A stretch of 62,379 nt of DNA, taken from assembly GCA_003094535.1 (NCBI GenBank), contig NATV01000120.1, positions 1 to 62,379 on the forward strand, given 5' to 3'. Both the position numbers and the translations under genes were made by a program. How positions within the stretch are numbered: the first letter of the stretch is position 1; each line of letters opens with the position of its first letter. Positions 20,760 to 29,989 of the stretch are shown one piece after another. Source of the stretch: a gamma proteobacterium symbiont of Ctena orbiculata. GTDB taxonomy: Bacteria; Pseudomonadota; Gammaproteobacteria; Chromatiales; Chromatiaceae. The notes below the pieces were generated by a model that saw only the letters and a list, made by a program, of their open reading frames with translations, had not been told where the DNA came from and did no database searches.

Positions 20760-22346
20760 ATGGCTGAACTACTCCACGATCTGATCTTCGAATCTGCCTC
20801 CCGCTCACCTTCGCAGACGGCCCTTAAATATAAATCGTCAACGCTGACCTATGCCGAACTGGCGGAACAGGTAGAACATCTTTCGCGGGCATTGATCGAC
20901 ATCGGCGTTGAGAAGCAGGACCGTATCGCGATCTACCTGCCGAAGTGCCTGGAGAATGTTATCGCCATCTTTGCCGCGTCCGCTGCCGGTGCCGTGTTCG
21001 TGCCGATCAATCCTGCGCTCAAGCCCCATCAGGTATCGCATATTCTACTCGACAGCGAGGCCAAGGTTCTGATCACCACCCAGGGTAAATGCCGGGCGCT
21101 GAATACAGCGCTTGGGTATTGCGTCGATTTGCAGAGCGTGATCCTGACCGATGACGTAGACAGCGAAGACGAGGAGATACACACCCAGCGTTTGCTGGCA
21201 TGGGATGAGTTGATTGCCGCCTCCCCGGTAACCGTTCGGGTTCATCGTGTCATCGATTCGGATATGGTCTCGCTGATCTACACATCGGGCAGTACCGGTG
21301 ATCCTAAGGGGGTGATTCTCTCCCATCGTAATATGGTGACCGGCGCAAAGAGTGTTGCCCAATACCTGAATAACAGCCCCTCGGACAGGATCCTGGCGGT
21401 GCTTCCACTCAGCTTCGACTACGGTATGAGCCAGTTGACGACCGCCTTTCTGGTCGGCGCCTCTGTTGTCTTGATCAACTATCTGCTGCCCATGGAGGTG
21501 CTCAATACCCTGGCCCAGGAGCGGATCACCGGATTGGCCGCGGTACCGCCGTTGTGGAATCTGCTGGTCGAATTGCCCTGGCCGGGCGAGGCCGCGGCGA
21601 ACCTGCGCTATATCACCAGTTCGGGTGGCGTGGTGCCGGTTGAGACAACGGAGCTGCTACGACAGATGCTGCCCAAGACGGAGATCTATCTCATGTACGG
21701 GCTCACCGAGGCTTTTCGATCGACCTACCTGCCGCCGGAGCAGATCGAGAAACGGCCCACCTCGATCGGTAAGGCGATCCCAAACGCAGAGGTTCTGGTG
21801 CTGAGAAGCGACGGCACCCCCTGTGCAGTGGATGAACCCGGTGAATTGGTCCATCGGGGATCACTGGTGGCCATGGGTTACTGGAACGATGTCGAGGCCA
21901 CCGAGCAGCGCTTTCGCCCCATACCCAACCGGGTTGACGCCATCCCGGGGGAAGAGATAGCGGTCTGGTCGGGGGATATCGTCAAGATGGACAGCGAAGG
22001 CTATCTCTATTTCCTGAGAAGGGACGACGAATTGATCAAAACCATGGGCTACCGGGTAAGCCCAAATGAGATTGAAGAGATATTCTACCGCTCAGGCCTG
22101 GTATCCGAGGTGGTTGCGCTGGGTATACCTCACACCACGATCGGTCAGTCGATTGTGCTCGTGGCAATACCGAAAAACGGGGTGGAGGTGACGGAAAAGC
22201 TCCTGCTGGATGACTGCAAACAGCGTCTGGCGAGCTACATGATGCCTGCGGAAATTATTTTTCGAAGTTCTCTCCCAACCAACCAGAATGGCAAGGTTGA
22301 CCGAAAGCAGCTTGCCCTGGAGGTTCTGGAATCCGTCAGCGCTTGA
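20760..22346 (+). CDS. AMP-forming acyl-CoA ligase, exosortase-associated type
   Basis: A 528-residue member of the ANL (acyl-CoA synthetase) superfamily, which activates a carboxylic acid as acyl-AMP and then makes a CoA thioester. The P-loop motif SLIYTSGSTGDPKGV, the YGLTEAFRSTY motif, the hinge region GYLYFLRRDDELIK and the C-terminal lysine in NQNGKVDRKQL are present. The N-terminal style (LLHDLIFESASRSPSQTAL) and overall length resemble the AMP-forming ligases found beside exosortase A polysaccharide clusters; I recall this family but could not check it. It lies alone between lpxB and rnhB, an unusual place for such a gene. The substrate is unknown. Confidence 0.8.
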   Translation: MAELLHDLIFESASRSPSQTALKYKSSTLTYAELAEQVEHLSRALIDIGVEKQDRIAIYLPKCLENVIAIFAASAAGAVFVPINPALKPHQVSHILLDSEAKVLITTQGKCRALNTALGYCVDLQSVILTDDVDSEDEEIHTQRLLAWDELIAASPVTVRVHRVIDSDMVSLIYTSGSTGDPKGVILSHRNMVTGAKSVAQYLNNSPSDRILAVLPLSFDYGMSQLTTAFLVGASVVLINYLLPMEVLNTLAQERITGLAAVPPLWNLLVELPWPGEAAANLRYITSSGGVVPVETTELLRQMLPKTEIYLMYGLTEAFRSTYLPPEQIEKRPTSIGKAIPNAEVLVLRSDGTPCAVDEPGELVHRGSLVAMGYWNDVEATEQRFRPIPNRVDAIPGEEIAVWSGDIVKMDSEGYLYFLRRDDELIKTMGYRVSPNEIEEIFYRSGLVSEVVALGIPHTTIGQSIVLVAIPKNGVEVTEKLLLDDCKQRLASYMMPAEIIFRSSLPTNQNGKVDRKQLALEVLESVSA

Positions 22347-22397
22347 GCTGAATCTCATATCCGTTTCATTCCCTTGATTAGTGTTAACGATAGAACC

Positions 22398-22973
22398 ATG
22401 TCAAGAACCTTTACCCTGATTGCGGGCGTTGATGAGGTAGGCAGGGGGCCCTTGGCGGGACCTGTTGTCGCCGCCGCGGTGATACTCCATCCGCAGCGCT
22501 CCATCGTAGGCCTGGCCGACTCCAAGAAATTGAGCGAAAAACGCCGTGAAGCGCTCTCTCTGGTGATCCAGGAACAGGCCCATAGCTGGTCCCTGGGGCG
22601 GGCGGAAGTGGAGGAGATCGATCGCATCAACATCCTGCAGGCAAGCCTGTTGGCGATGAAGCGGGCGGTGGAGGGACTGCCCTCGATGCCCGGTCTGGCC
22701 CTGGTGGACGGCAGGCATGCCCCGCAACTGGCCTGCAAGGTTGAGACCGTCGTCGGTGGGGATGCAACCGTCGAGGCGATCAGCGCGGCCTCGATCATCG
22801 CCAAGGTGGCCAGGGATCGGGAAATGGTCGAACTGGACAGCCGCTACCCCGGCTACGGGCTCGCGCGCCACAAGGGCTATCCGACCAAACAGCATCTGGC
22901 GGGTCTTCAGGCCCTGGGCGTAACGCCGATCCATCGACGCTCCTTCGGTCCGGTCAAGCGGCTGACCGGCTGA
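22398..22973 (+). CDS. rnhB: Ribonuclease HII
   Basis: RNase HII removes ribonucleotides embedded in DNA. From the ATG at 22398 the protein has 191 residues with the [19 protein letters not shown] active-site segment (Asp and Glu metal ligands), LVDGRHAP, and [21 protein letters not shown] at 22374 would add eight residues but fits the family less well. In E. coli rnhB also lies between lpxB and dnaE; here the acyl-CoA ligase has been added on the lpxB side. Confidence 0.96.
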   Translation: MSRTFTLIAGVDEVGRGPLAGPVVAAAVILHPQRSIVGLADSKKLSEKRREALSLVIQEQAHSWSLGRAEVEEIDRINILQASLLAMKRAVEGLPSMPGLALVDGRHAPQLACKVETVVGGDATVEAISAASIIAKVARDREMVELDSRYPGYGLARHKGYPTKQHLAGLQALGVTPIHRRSFGPVKRLTG

Positions 22974-23053
22974 TTCCCGGGTTCGTGTCAAATCTCACGG
23001 GAGGCGATTCCGGGCTCATGACCTGAGACCGATTCGGGTTAGAATAGGCAGCC

Positions 23054-26000
23054 ATGGAATTCCCCTTCGTTCATCTCCGGGTTCACTCCGAATACTCCCT
23101 GGTCGATGGCCTGGTACGGGTCAAATCCCTGGTCAAGCAGGTGGCCGAAGCAGGGATGCCCGCGGTGGCCCTGACCGATCAATCGAACCTCTTCGCCCTG
23201 GTGCGCTTCTACCAGGCCGCGTTGGCCGCCGGGGTCAAGCCGATCGCCGGTGTCGATGCCTGGATCAGAAATCCGGAGGATATCAACACCCCCTTCCGCC
23301 TGGTGCTGCTGGTACAGAACCAGGCGGGCTACAGGAACCTGACCCGGCTGGTATCGCGCAGCTACCGCGAGGGCCAACACCTGGGACGTCCGCTGATGGA
23401 GCGCGACTGGCTCCACGGCAACACGGAGGGATTGATCGCACTCTCCGCGGGGCGTCACGGCGATGTGGGTCGCGCCCTGCTGGCCGGCAACCAGGCCGAG
23501 GCGGAACAGCTGCTCAACCATTGGCTGGAGCTGTTCGGCGACCGCTACTACCTGGAGCTGCATCGCACCGGGCGCGCCGACGAGGAGCGCTGCCTCCATG
23601 AGTGCGTGACCCTGGCGGCGGATTACGGGGTTCCCGTGGTGGCCACCAACGATGTCCATTTCCTCCAGGCGGAGGATTTCGACGCCCACGAGATACGGGT
23701 CTGTATCCACGAAGGGCGTACCCTCGACGATCCCAGGCGGCCGAGAAACTACAGTGAAGAGCAATACCTGCGCAGCCCTGAAGAGATGGTCGAGCTGTTT
23801 TCCGACATCCCCGAGGCGCTGGAGAACACGCTGGAGATCGCCAAGCGCTGCACCATCGAACTAACCCTGGGCCAGAACTTTCTTCCCGATTTCCCCATTC
23901 CCGAGGGGATGACCGTCGGCGAGTTTCTCGCCGCCGAATCGCGCAAGGGGCTGGCGTGGCGGCTGCAGCGGATTCTCGATCCTCAAGATCCCGGATTATC
24001 CGAAAAGCGCAGGGTCTATGACGAGCGCCTGCAAGTGGAACTGGATGTCATCAACAGCATGGGCTTTCCCGGCTACTTCCTGATCGTCGCCGACTTCATC
24101 CAGTGGGCCAAGGACAACGACATCCCTGTCGGTCCCGGGCGCGGTTCCGGGGCCGGCTCCCTGGTCGCCTACGCATTGAAGATCACCGATCTCGATCCCA
24201 TCGAACACGAACTGCTGTTCGAGCGCTTCCTCAATCCCGAGCGTGTCTCCATGCCCGACTTCGACGTCGATTTCTGTATGGACAAACGCGACCTGGTGAT
24301 CGATTACGTGGCACGGCGCTACGGCCGCGACTCGGTCTCCCAGATCATCACCTACGGCTCGATGGCGGCGAAGGCGGTGGTGCGCGACGTCGGCCGTGTG
24401 CTCGGCCACCCCTACGGTTTTACCGACCGGGTGGCGAAGATGATCCCCTTCGAGATCGGCATGACCCTCGACAAGGCGCTGCTGGAGAGCGACGATCTGA
24501 AGCAGGCCTACGCCGGCGACGAGGAGGTGAGCGAGCTCATCGACATGGCGAAGAAGCTGGAGGGATGCGCGAGGAATGCGGGTAAGCACGCCGGCGGCGT
24601 GGTCATCTCCCCCGGCCTGCTGACCGATTTCACCCCCCTCTATTGCGAGGCCAACGGCGAGGGACTGGTCACCCAGTTCGACAAGGACGACGTGGAGAAA
24701 GTGGGGCTGGTGAAGTTCGACTTTCTCGGCCTGCGCACCCTCACCATCGTCGACTGGGCGTTGAAGACGGTCAACGCGGAGCGGGTCAAACAGGGGCAGG
24801 AGGCGATCGACATCACCGCCATTCCCATGGATGACGAGGCCTCGTTTCGACTCCTGAAGAGCGCCGAGACCACCGCCGTGTTCCAGCTGGAATCCCGCGG
24901 CATGAAGGAGCTGATCAAGAAGCTCCAACCCGATTGCTTCGATGACATTACCGCCCTGGTGGCCCTGTTTCGCCCCGGTCCCCTGCAGTCCGGGATGGTG
25001 GACGACTTCATTAACCGTAAACACGGCCGCGCCAAGGTGGCCTACCCGCACCCGGACCTGGAGCCGATCCTGAAGCCGACCTACGGCGTGATTCTCTACC
25101 AGGAACAGGTGATGCAGATCGCCCAGGTGCTGGCGGGCTACTCCCTGGGTGGTGCCGACCTGCTGCGCCGGGCCATGGGCAAGAAGAAGCCGGAGGAGAT
25201 GGCGAAGCAGGGGGAGATCTTCCGCAAGGGCTCGGTGGAGCGCGGTGTGGAGGAAGAGACCGCGACCTACATCTTCGACCTGATGGAGAAGTTCGCCGGT
25301 TACGGTTTCAATAAATCCCACTCCGCCGCCTATGCCCTGGTCTCCTATCAGACAATCTGGCTCAAGGCGCACTACCCCTCTGCCTTCATGGCCGCGGTCT
25401 GCTCCGCCGATATGGACAACACCGACAAGGTGGTGCCGCTGATCGAGGAGTGCCGCCGCATGGGGCTCAAGGTCGAGGCGCCCCAGGTCAACCTCTCGGA
25501 GTATAAGTTCACCGCCACCGACCGGGAGACCGTGGTCTACGGCCTCGGCGCCATCAAGGGGGTGGGTGAGTCGGCCATCGAGTCGGTGATCGAGGAGCGC
25601 AACGGCAACGGCCCCTACCGGGATATCTTCGAATTCTGCCGCCGCATCGATCTGCGCAGGGTCAACCGGCGGGTGATCGAGTCGCTGATCAGGGCCGGCG
25701 CCCTTGACGGACTCGGTGCCAACCGGGCCACCCTGATGATGCAGCTGCCCCTGGGTCTGAAACTGGCCGAGCAGCACCACGCCATGGAGGCGGTGGGTCA
25801 GAATGACCTCTTCGGCATGGGCGATCCGCAGCCGGTGGAGGCGAGCCACGCCCAGGTGATTCCCAAGGATGTGGAGGAGTGGGCCGAGGAGCAGCGTCTG
25901 CAGGGTGAGAAAGAGACCCTGGGCCTCTATCTCACCGGCCATCCCATCGATCGTTATGCCGGAGAGTTGGGGCATATCAGCAGCAGCCGCATCGGGGATC

Positions 26001-26578
26001 TGAGCCTCGATGGCCCACAGGAAGGGGGGCAGCGCCGCCGTGGAAAACCGGTGGTGGTCACCGGTCTGGTGGTCAGTGCCAGCCACCGTCAGACCCAGCG
26101 CGGGCGCATGGGCACCCTGGTCCTGGACGATCGCAGCGGACGCATCGAGTGCACCCTCTTCAGCGAGGCTTATGAGCAGCATCGGGAACTGATCGCCGCG
26201 GACAATATCCTGGTGGTTTCCGGTAGTCTCAACTACGACGAATTCCGTGGCGGACTCAGCATCCGTGCCGATAACCTGCTGACTTTCGAGCAGGCCCGTT
26301 CCCACTATGCGGGGCTGTTGAGTATCAAGGTCTGCCTCAACGGGCTCGACGTCCCGGGATTCAGTGAGCAACTACATCAGATACTCGCCCCTTTCAGGGG
26401 AGGCACCACCGGAATCAGACTGCACTATAAAACGAAGAGTGCCTGTGGCGATATCCAGTTGGGCAAGGAGTGGCAGGTCAATCCCACCGACGAGTTACTG
26501 CGCAGACTCGAGCAATATTTCGGTGCTGGTTCTGTCGATGTAGGCTATCGTCAATCCACTGCCCAACCGCGGCAATGA
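23054..26578 (+). CDS. dnaE: DNA polymerase III alpha subunit
   Basis: DnaE is the replicative polymerase subunit. The 1174 residues (E. coli 1160) begin with the PHP domain (FVHLRVHSEYSLVDGL), contain the catalytic aspartates in MPDFDVDFCMDKR around residues 400-405, FRPGPLQSGMVDDFI and GYGFNKSHSAAYALVSYQT in the fingers. Helix-hairpin-helix, OB-fold (VVVTGLVVSASHRQ) and C-terminal tau-binding regions follow. It is preceded by 80 bases with no clear -35/-10 pair and is one of the most GC-rich genes in the window. Confidence 0.98.
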   Translation: MEFPFVHLRVHSEYSLVDGLVRVKSLVKQVAEAGMPAVALTDQSNLFALVRFYQAALAAGVKPIAGVDAWIRNPEDINTPFRLVLLVQNQAGYRNLTRLVSRSYREGQHLGRPLMERDWLHGNTEGLIALSAGRHGDVGRALLAGNQAEAEQLLNHWLELFGDRYYLELHRTGRADEERCLHECVTLAADYGVPVVATNDVHFLQAEDFDAHEIRVCIHEGRTLDDPRRPRNYSEEQYLRSPEEMVELFSDIPEALENTLEIAKRCTIELTLGQNFLPDFPIPEGMTVGEFLAAESRKGLAWRLQRILDPQDPGLSEKRRVYDERLQVELDVINSMGFPGYFLIVADFIQWAKDNDIPVGPGRGSGAGSLVAYALKITDLDPIEHELLFERFLNPERVSMPDFDVDFCMDKRDLVIDYVARRYGRDSVSQIITYGSMAAKAVVRDVGRVLGHPYGFTDRVAKMIPFEIGMTLDKALLESDDLKQAYAGDEEVSELIDMAKKLEGCARNAGKHAGGVVISPGLLTDFTPLYCEANGEGLVTQFDKDDVEKVGLVKFDFLGLRTLTIVDWALKTVNAERVKQGQEAIDITAIPMDDEASFRLLKSAETTAVFQLESRGMKELIKKLQPDCFDDITALVALFRPGPLQSGMVDDFINRKHGRAKVAYPHPDLEPILKPTYGVILYQEQVMQIAQVLAGYSLGGADLLRRAMGKKKPEEMAKQGEIFRKGSVERGVEEETATYIFDLMEKFAGYGFNKSHSAAYALVSYQTIWLKAHYPSAFMAAVCSADMDNTDKVVPLIEECRRMGLKVEAPQVNLSEYKFTATDRETVVYGLGAIKGVGESAIESVIEERNGNGPYRDIFEFCRRIDLRRVNRRVIESLIRAGALDGLGANRATLMMQLPLGLKLAEQHHAMEAVGQNDLFGMGDPQPVEASHAQVIPKDVEEWAEEQRLQGEKETLGLYLTGHPIDRYAGELGHISSSRIGDLSLDGPQEGGQRRRGKPVVVTGLVVSASHRQTQRGRMGTLVLDDRSGRIECTLFSEAYEQHRELIAADNILVVSGSLNYDEFRGGLSIRADNLLTFEQARSHYAGLLSIKVCLNGLDVPGFSEQLHQILAPFRGGTTGIRLHYKTKSACGDIQLGKEWQVNPTDELLRRLEQYFGAGSVDVGYRQSTAQPRQ

Positions 26579-26623
26579 ACACATTCTTGATTGGCACTGG
26601 CATCACACAGGCTCAGCCGCATT

Positions 26624-26647
26624 ACCCATTGGATGGTAGCAATGGGT
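26624..26647. terminator. Hairpin between convergent dnaE and unknown gene
   Basis: ACCCATTG (26624-26631) and CAATGGGT (26640-26647) form a perfect 8-bp stem with an 8-base loop, 45 bases after the dnaE stop and 48 bases beyond the end of the opposite-strand gene. There is no T-run on either side, so if it ends transcription it is not a classical intrinsic terminator. Confidence 0.4.
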
Positions 26648-26695
26648 GTTGCGGATGAGGCGGTAGCGTAAATCGTTGCGCAACTCTTTTCCTGA

Positions 26696-28054
26696 TCAGA
26701 AGGACCAGCGCCAGGAGACCTGCAGCATGTCAAGACCATCCTGACTGGCATCGGCCTGCTTCTCGCTCGCCAGGTAGTCGGTCAGTTCCGTGATTTTGTC
26801 CGAGGTGGTCGCATAGTGGGTGAGGCGAGACAGATCGGTGGACACCATGTTCCAGTCGACCGACCAACCGCTGAAGTCTGTTGCCTCGTTGGGGATGCCG
26901 ATGCTGCTGTCGAACCTGTCCGATGAGTGATAGACATGCCAGGTGATCGCGGTATTGCTCAGTGTCAGACGCCGCCACGCATCGTCCATTCCGGCCACCC
27001 CGTTATCATAGGCAGCGTCGTAATCGACACGGATCATATCCGTGACTGAGCTGCTGAAACTGAGGGTTGGTAGATAGTTGGGAACTTCGTCAAAGGCGAG
27101 ACTGTTATCGGGATTGTTGCGGAGCTTGATCAGCTTGCTGACCTGGGTGCCGCCGGTGACCACATTTTCACGCTCCACGGAGGTGAAGTAGATATCGTCA
27201 CTTTGTCTCTTGCTCGCCGGTAGTTTGAGGAATGACGGATTGGCACTGGTGTCCTCCTCCACGAACTGCACCTTGGTCCCGAACAAATCGAGTTTGTTTC
27301 TAAAGCCTTTATAGTCAGGCAGTCCCACATAGCTGCTGACATCCGGTGAAACAGTCTCACCCACGTCGCTGGCGACGGGTGTGTAATTGATCGTGGGGTT
27401 GGTGGCAAGATCGACAGCTCTCGCGATATCCAAGTGAAATTGGCCGAAGGTGAAGACCTGGTAATAGAGATCAACCGTCGTCGGTTCATCGTCATCGAGC
27501 TCAATATCCACGCTGTAGGCGGTATTCAGACCCACCCCGGAAGCCAGGGTGTACCAGTTATCACGAAAAGCGTTAGTGAAACTGAGCTGGGCGGTGAAGT
27601 TGTCGCCGGGATAGCCGATGGTGCCGTTCAGGTTATAAGTACTCGAGCCGTCAGTGTCGTCACACAACAGGAAATCGGTTTTGTACCTGCTCAGGCTTGT
27701 CCTGAACAGATAGGCGCGACGTACGGAGCGGTAGTCGCAGACTGCCAGCAGGGAGAAAAAACCGGATGGATCACTGATATTGAGGCCGACGGACGGCTCG
27801 GTGACATTCACGTTTTGCCAGCTGCCGGAATCACCATCCTTGTAGCTGAGATAAAGGGGCAGACCACGGTTGAAGGAAAACGACAGATTGGCGGTCAGCC
27901 CCCCGTCACCCGTGTCGGTGTCAATAAGGGTAAAGTCATCGTCATCGTCATCATTATGTAAACTGCCGAGGGTGGAGACGATGCCGAACAGAATGACACA
28001 AAGGACTAACAGTGACTGCATGGCCTTGCGGCCGGTGTTCATTATTTTAGACAT
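26696..28054 (-). CDS. Secreted protein of unknown function with poly-aspartate run
   Basis: From the ATG at 28054 the protein has 452 residues. A hydrophobic signal segment (LLVLCVILFGIVSTLGS) is followed at once by HNDDDDDDF, so the mature N terminus starts with a run of aspartates. The rest looks like beta-rich extracytoplasmic domains (many S, T, Y, D and repeated D-N-S patterns) and ends in the aromatic QVSWRWSF. GGAGG lies nine bases before the ATG, supporting this start over the longer frame to 28144. The start overlaps the upstream membrane-protein gene by eight bases, so the two are cotranscribed. I do not recognise a named family; an outer-membrane or periplasmic location is inferred. 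Confidence 0.75.
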   Translation of the reverse strand: MSKIMNTGRKAMQSLLVLCVILFGIVSTLGSLHNDDDDDDFTLIDTDTGDGGLTANLSFSFNRGLPLYLSYKDGDSGSWQNVNVTEPSVGLNISDPSGFFSLLAVCDYRSVRRAYLFRTSLSRYKTDFLLCDDTDGSSTYNLNGTIGYPGDNFTAQLSFTNAFRDNWYTLASGVGLNTAYSVDIELDDDEPTTVDLYYQVFTFGQFHLDIARAVDLATNPTINYTPVASDVGETVSPDVSSYVGLPDYKGFRNKLDLFGTKVQFVEEDTSANPSFLKLPASKRQSDDIYFTSVERENVVTGGTQVSKLIKLRNNPDNSLAFDEVPNYLPTLSFSSSVTDMIRVDYDAAYDNGVAGMDDAWRRLTLSNTAITWHVYHSSDRFDSSIGIPNEATDFSGWSVDWNMVSTDLSRLTHYATTSDKITELTDYLASEKQADASQDGLDMLQVSWRWSF

Positions 28055-28574
28055 GACGAGGCCCCTCCAATCGGTTGCAAAAAATAAGCGTGAGATAGGC
28101 GGCAATACTCCCCAGAAGGATGAACAGAAGATCCAGTGGATCAAAGGTGCTGCCCAGGAGATAGGATTGGGTGTTTTGTAAAACCGGAATATCGCTGAAC
28201 CAACGGGGTATCCGGTCAGAGATGGTTGCAGCGATATCCGGATGCTGGGCTATTTCGGCCATGAAGTCGAATAGAAACCAGGCCAGGGTGATCGAGCGAT
28301 GGATGAAAAGCGAGCGATCGAGTACCAGTGCGGTAAGAAGGATACAGATATAGACATGGACGAACTCCGGAATCTGGCCGGAAAAGGGGAGTGACAAAGA
28401 ACCCCAGAGTCCGAGGGAACCGATGAAATCCGGCATCAGATAGACGCTTGCTGGATCCCGCTCCAGGGTGTAGACCAGTACGCCGAGGACCGAGGCCAGC
28501 ATGAGTGCGTACAATTCCACTCTGTGACGGCTTAGATAACTGCTCGATTGTGATGCGGTATGTGCCCTACCCAT
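28047..28574 (-). CDS. Small multi-pass membrane protein of unknown function
   Basis: A 175-residue protein with about four hydrophobic segments: ALMLASVLGVLVYTL, the GSLGLWGSLSLPFSG region, a VHVYICILLTALVLD helix and LDLLFILLGSIAAYLTLIF near the end. No catalytic motif or known family was recognised. Its stop lies inside the start of the secreted poly-aspartate protein, so the pair probably act together at the envelope. The two genes are an opposite-strand insertion between dnaE and accA, which are usually close together. Confidence 0.7.
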   Translation of the reverse strand: MGRAHTASQSSSYLSRHRVELYALMLASVLGVLVYTLERDPASVYLMPDFIGSLGLWGSLSLPFSGQIPEFVHVYICILLTALVLDRSLFIHRSITLAWFLFDFMAEIAQHPDIAATISDRIPRWFSDIPVLQNTQSYLLGSTFDPLDLLFILLGSIAAYLTLIFCNRLEGPRHV

Positions 28575-28938
28575 AAACGTACCTGTCAGCAGATTCCTGA
28601 CAATCCGGTCGCGACGCTCCGTTCAAGATAAAGCTTTTGTGGAATCCGAATGATTGTTGTTCTCACTTAATTTGAGTATGGAAGCCCTAGTGCAGATTGC
28701 AATTCGGGGGGTGACGATAAAACCATTTGTTTTGTTGGGATTTACCGTACAGGGTCTGTTTTTGCTGCAATTGGTTGGCCTGGGATCTGGTCGATCGTTT
28801 GGGAATACCATTCCTGTCGCTGCCGGATAATTGCGAAATAGTGAAGGTCGCCAGGCACGATTAATCGGAGCAATGGCCTGCCCAATATGAGTGCAAGCCA
28901 GACTGTCCTAACGGTATCGATTCCGGTATATTTCGCGC
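28575..28938. other. Intergenic region upstream of accA
   Basis: These 364 bases separate the divergent membrane-protein gene and accA. I see no RNA gene, hairpin terminator or convincing promoter. An open frame of 50 codons at 28678-28830 (plus strand) would encode a hydrophobic peptide but lacks a ribosome-binding site. The accA promoter must lie here or in the first bases before 28939; TATATT at 28928 is too close to the ATG for an ordinary -10. Confidence 0.5.
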
Positions 28939-29898
28939 ATGGATCTGAATTTTCTAGAATTTGAACAACCGATCGCAGAACTTGAAGCGAAGATCGAAGA
29001 GCTTCGCCTGGTCGGTACCGACAACGAGATCAACATCCAGGACGAGATCACACGGCTGGAGAACAAGTGCCAGTCGCTGACCGAATCGATCTTCTCCAAT
29101 CTCAAGCCCTGGGATATTTCACAGCTTTCGCGCCATCCCCAGCGGCCCTATGTACTCGACTACATCGATCGCATCTTCGACGAGTTCCATGAGCTGCATG
29201 GCGACCGGGCCTTTGCCGACGACCATGCCATCATCGGTGGCGTGGCCCGTCTCGAGGGACGGCCGGTGATGGTGATCGGCCATCAGAAGGGCCGTGATAC
29301 CAAGGACAAGCTGTTTCGCAACTTTGGCATGCCCCGCCCCGAAGGCTATCGCAAGGCATTGCGGCTGATGGAGCTGGCGGAGCGTTTCCGGCTGCCGATC
29401 ATGACCTTCATCGACACCCCGGGTGCCTATCCGGGGGTGGGTGCCGAGGAGCGGGGACAGAGCGAGGCCATCGCCCGCAACCTCAAGGTGATGTCGGGCC
29501 TGCGCACCCCCATCATCTGTACCGTGATCGGGGAGGGTGGATCCGGCGGCGCCCTGGCCATCGGCGTCGGCGACCGCATCCTCATGCTGCAATACAGCAC
29601 CTACTCGGTTATCTCGCCGGAGGGTTGCGCCTCGATCCTCTGGAAGAGCGCGGACAAGGCGCCGCTGGCGGCGGAGGCGATGGCGATCACCTCCGACCGT
29701 TTGAAGGAACTGGGGCTGATCGACGAGATCGTGCCGGAACCTCTGGGCGGTGCCCATCGCGACATCGAGACCATGGCCAAGAACCTCAGGCATGCCCTGC
29801 TGGAGGGATTGGACAACATCACCAGCATGGCCATCGACAAGCTGCTCGATACCCGCTATCAGCGCCTCATGCAGTATGGCCAGTTCGCCGGAGATTGA
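28939..29898 (+). CDS. accA: Acetyl-CoA carboxylase carboxyltransferase subunit alpha
   Basis: AccA is half of the carboxyltransferase that makes malonyl-CoA for fatty acid synthesis. The 319 residues match the family length exactly. Landmarks are [16 protein letters not shown] at the N terminus, [37 protein letters not shown], and the oxyanion region [19 protein letters not shown] followed by [12 protein letters not shown]. In E. coli accA follows dnaE directly; here two minus-strand genes intervene. tilS follows after 91 bases. Confidence 0.98.
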   Translation: MDLNFLEFEQPIAELEAKIEELRLVGTDNEINIQDEITRLENKCQSLTESIFSNLKPWDISQLSRHPQRPYVLDYIDRIFDEFHELHGDRAFADDHAIIGGVARLEGRPVMVIGHQKGRDTKDKLFRNFGMPRPEGYRKALRLMELAERFRLPIMTFIDTPGAYPGVGAEERGQSEAIARNLKVMSGLRTPIICTVIGEGGSGGALAIGVGDRILMLQYSTYSVISPEGCASILWKSADKAPLAAEAMAITSDRLKELGLIDEIVPEPLGGAHRDIETMAKNLRHALLEGLDNITSMAIDKLLDTRYQRLMQYGQFAGD

Positions 29899-29989
29899 TC
29901 CGGTGATCCTCCTCACATCCATTTACCGTTGACGCCGGGAGTGGCGATGGTCTTTCGCCCCCGTCAACCACCGCGCAGAGGGAGCCGCC

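Noticed and set aside
23996-26371. A 791-codon open frame on the strand opposite dnaE, and similar long antisense frames opposite bamA, rseP and dxr
   Set aside because: They mirror highly biased, GC-rich coding sequence; the translations are rich in H, G, Q and L with no recognisable domain, and the sense genes are certain.
28678-28830. A 50-codon hydrophobic open frame upstream of accA
   Set aside because: No ribosome-binding site, no conservation evidence and no partner; it may be chance in an AT-neutral stretch.
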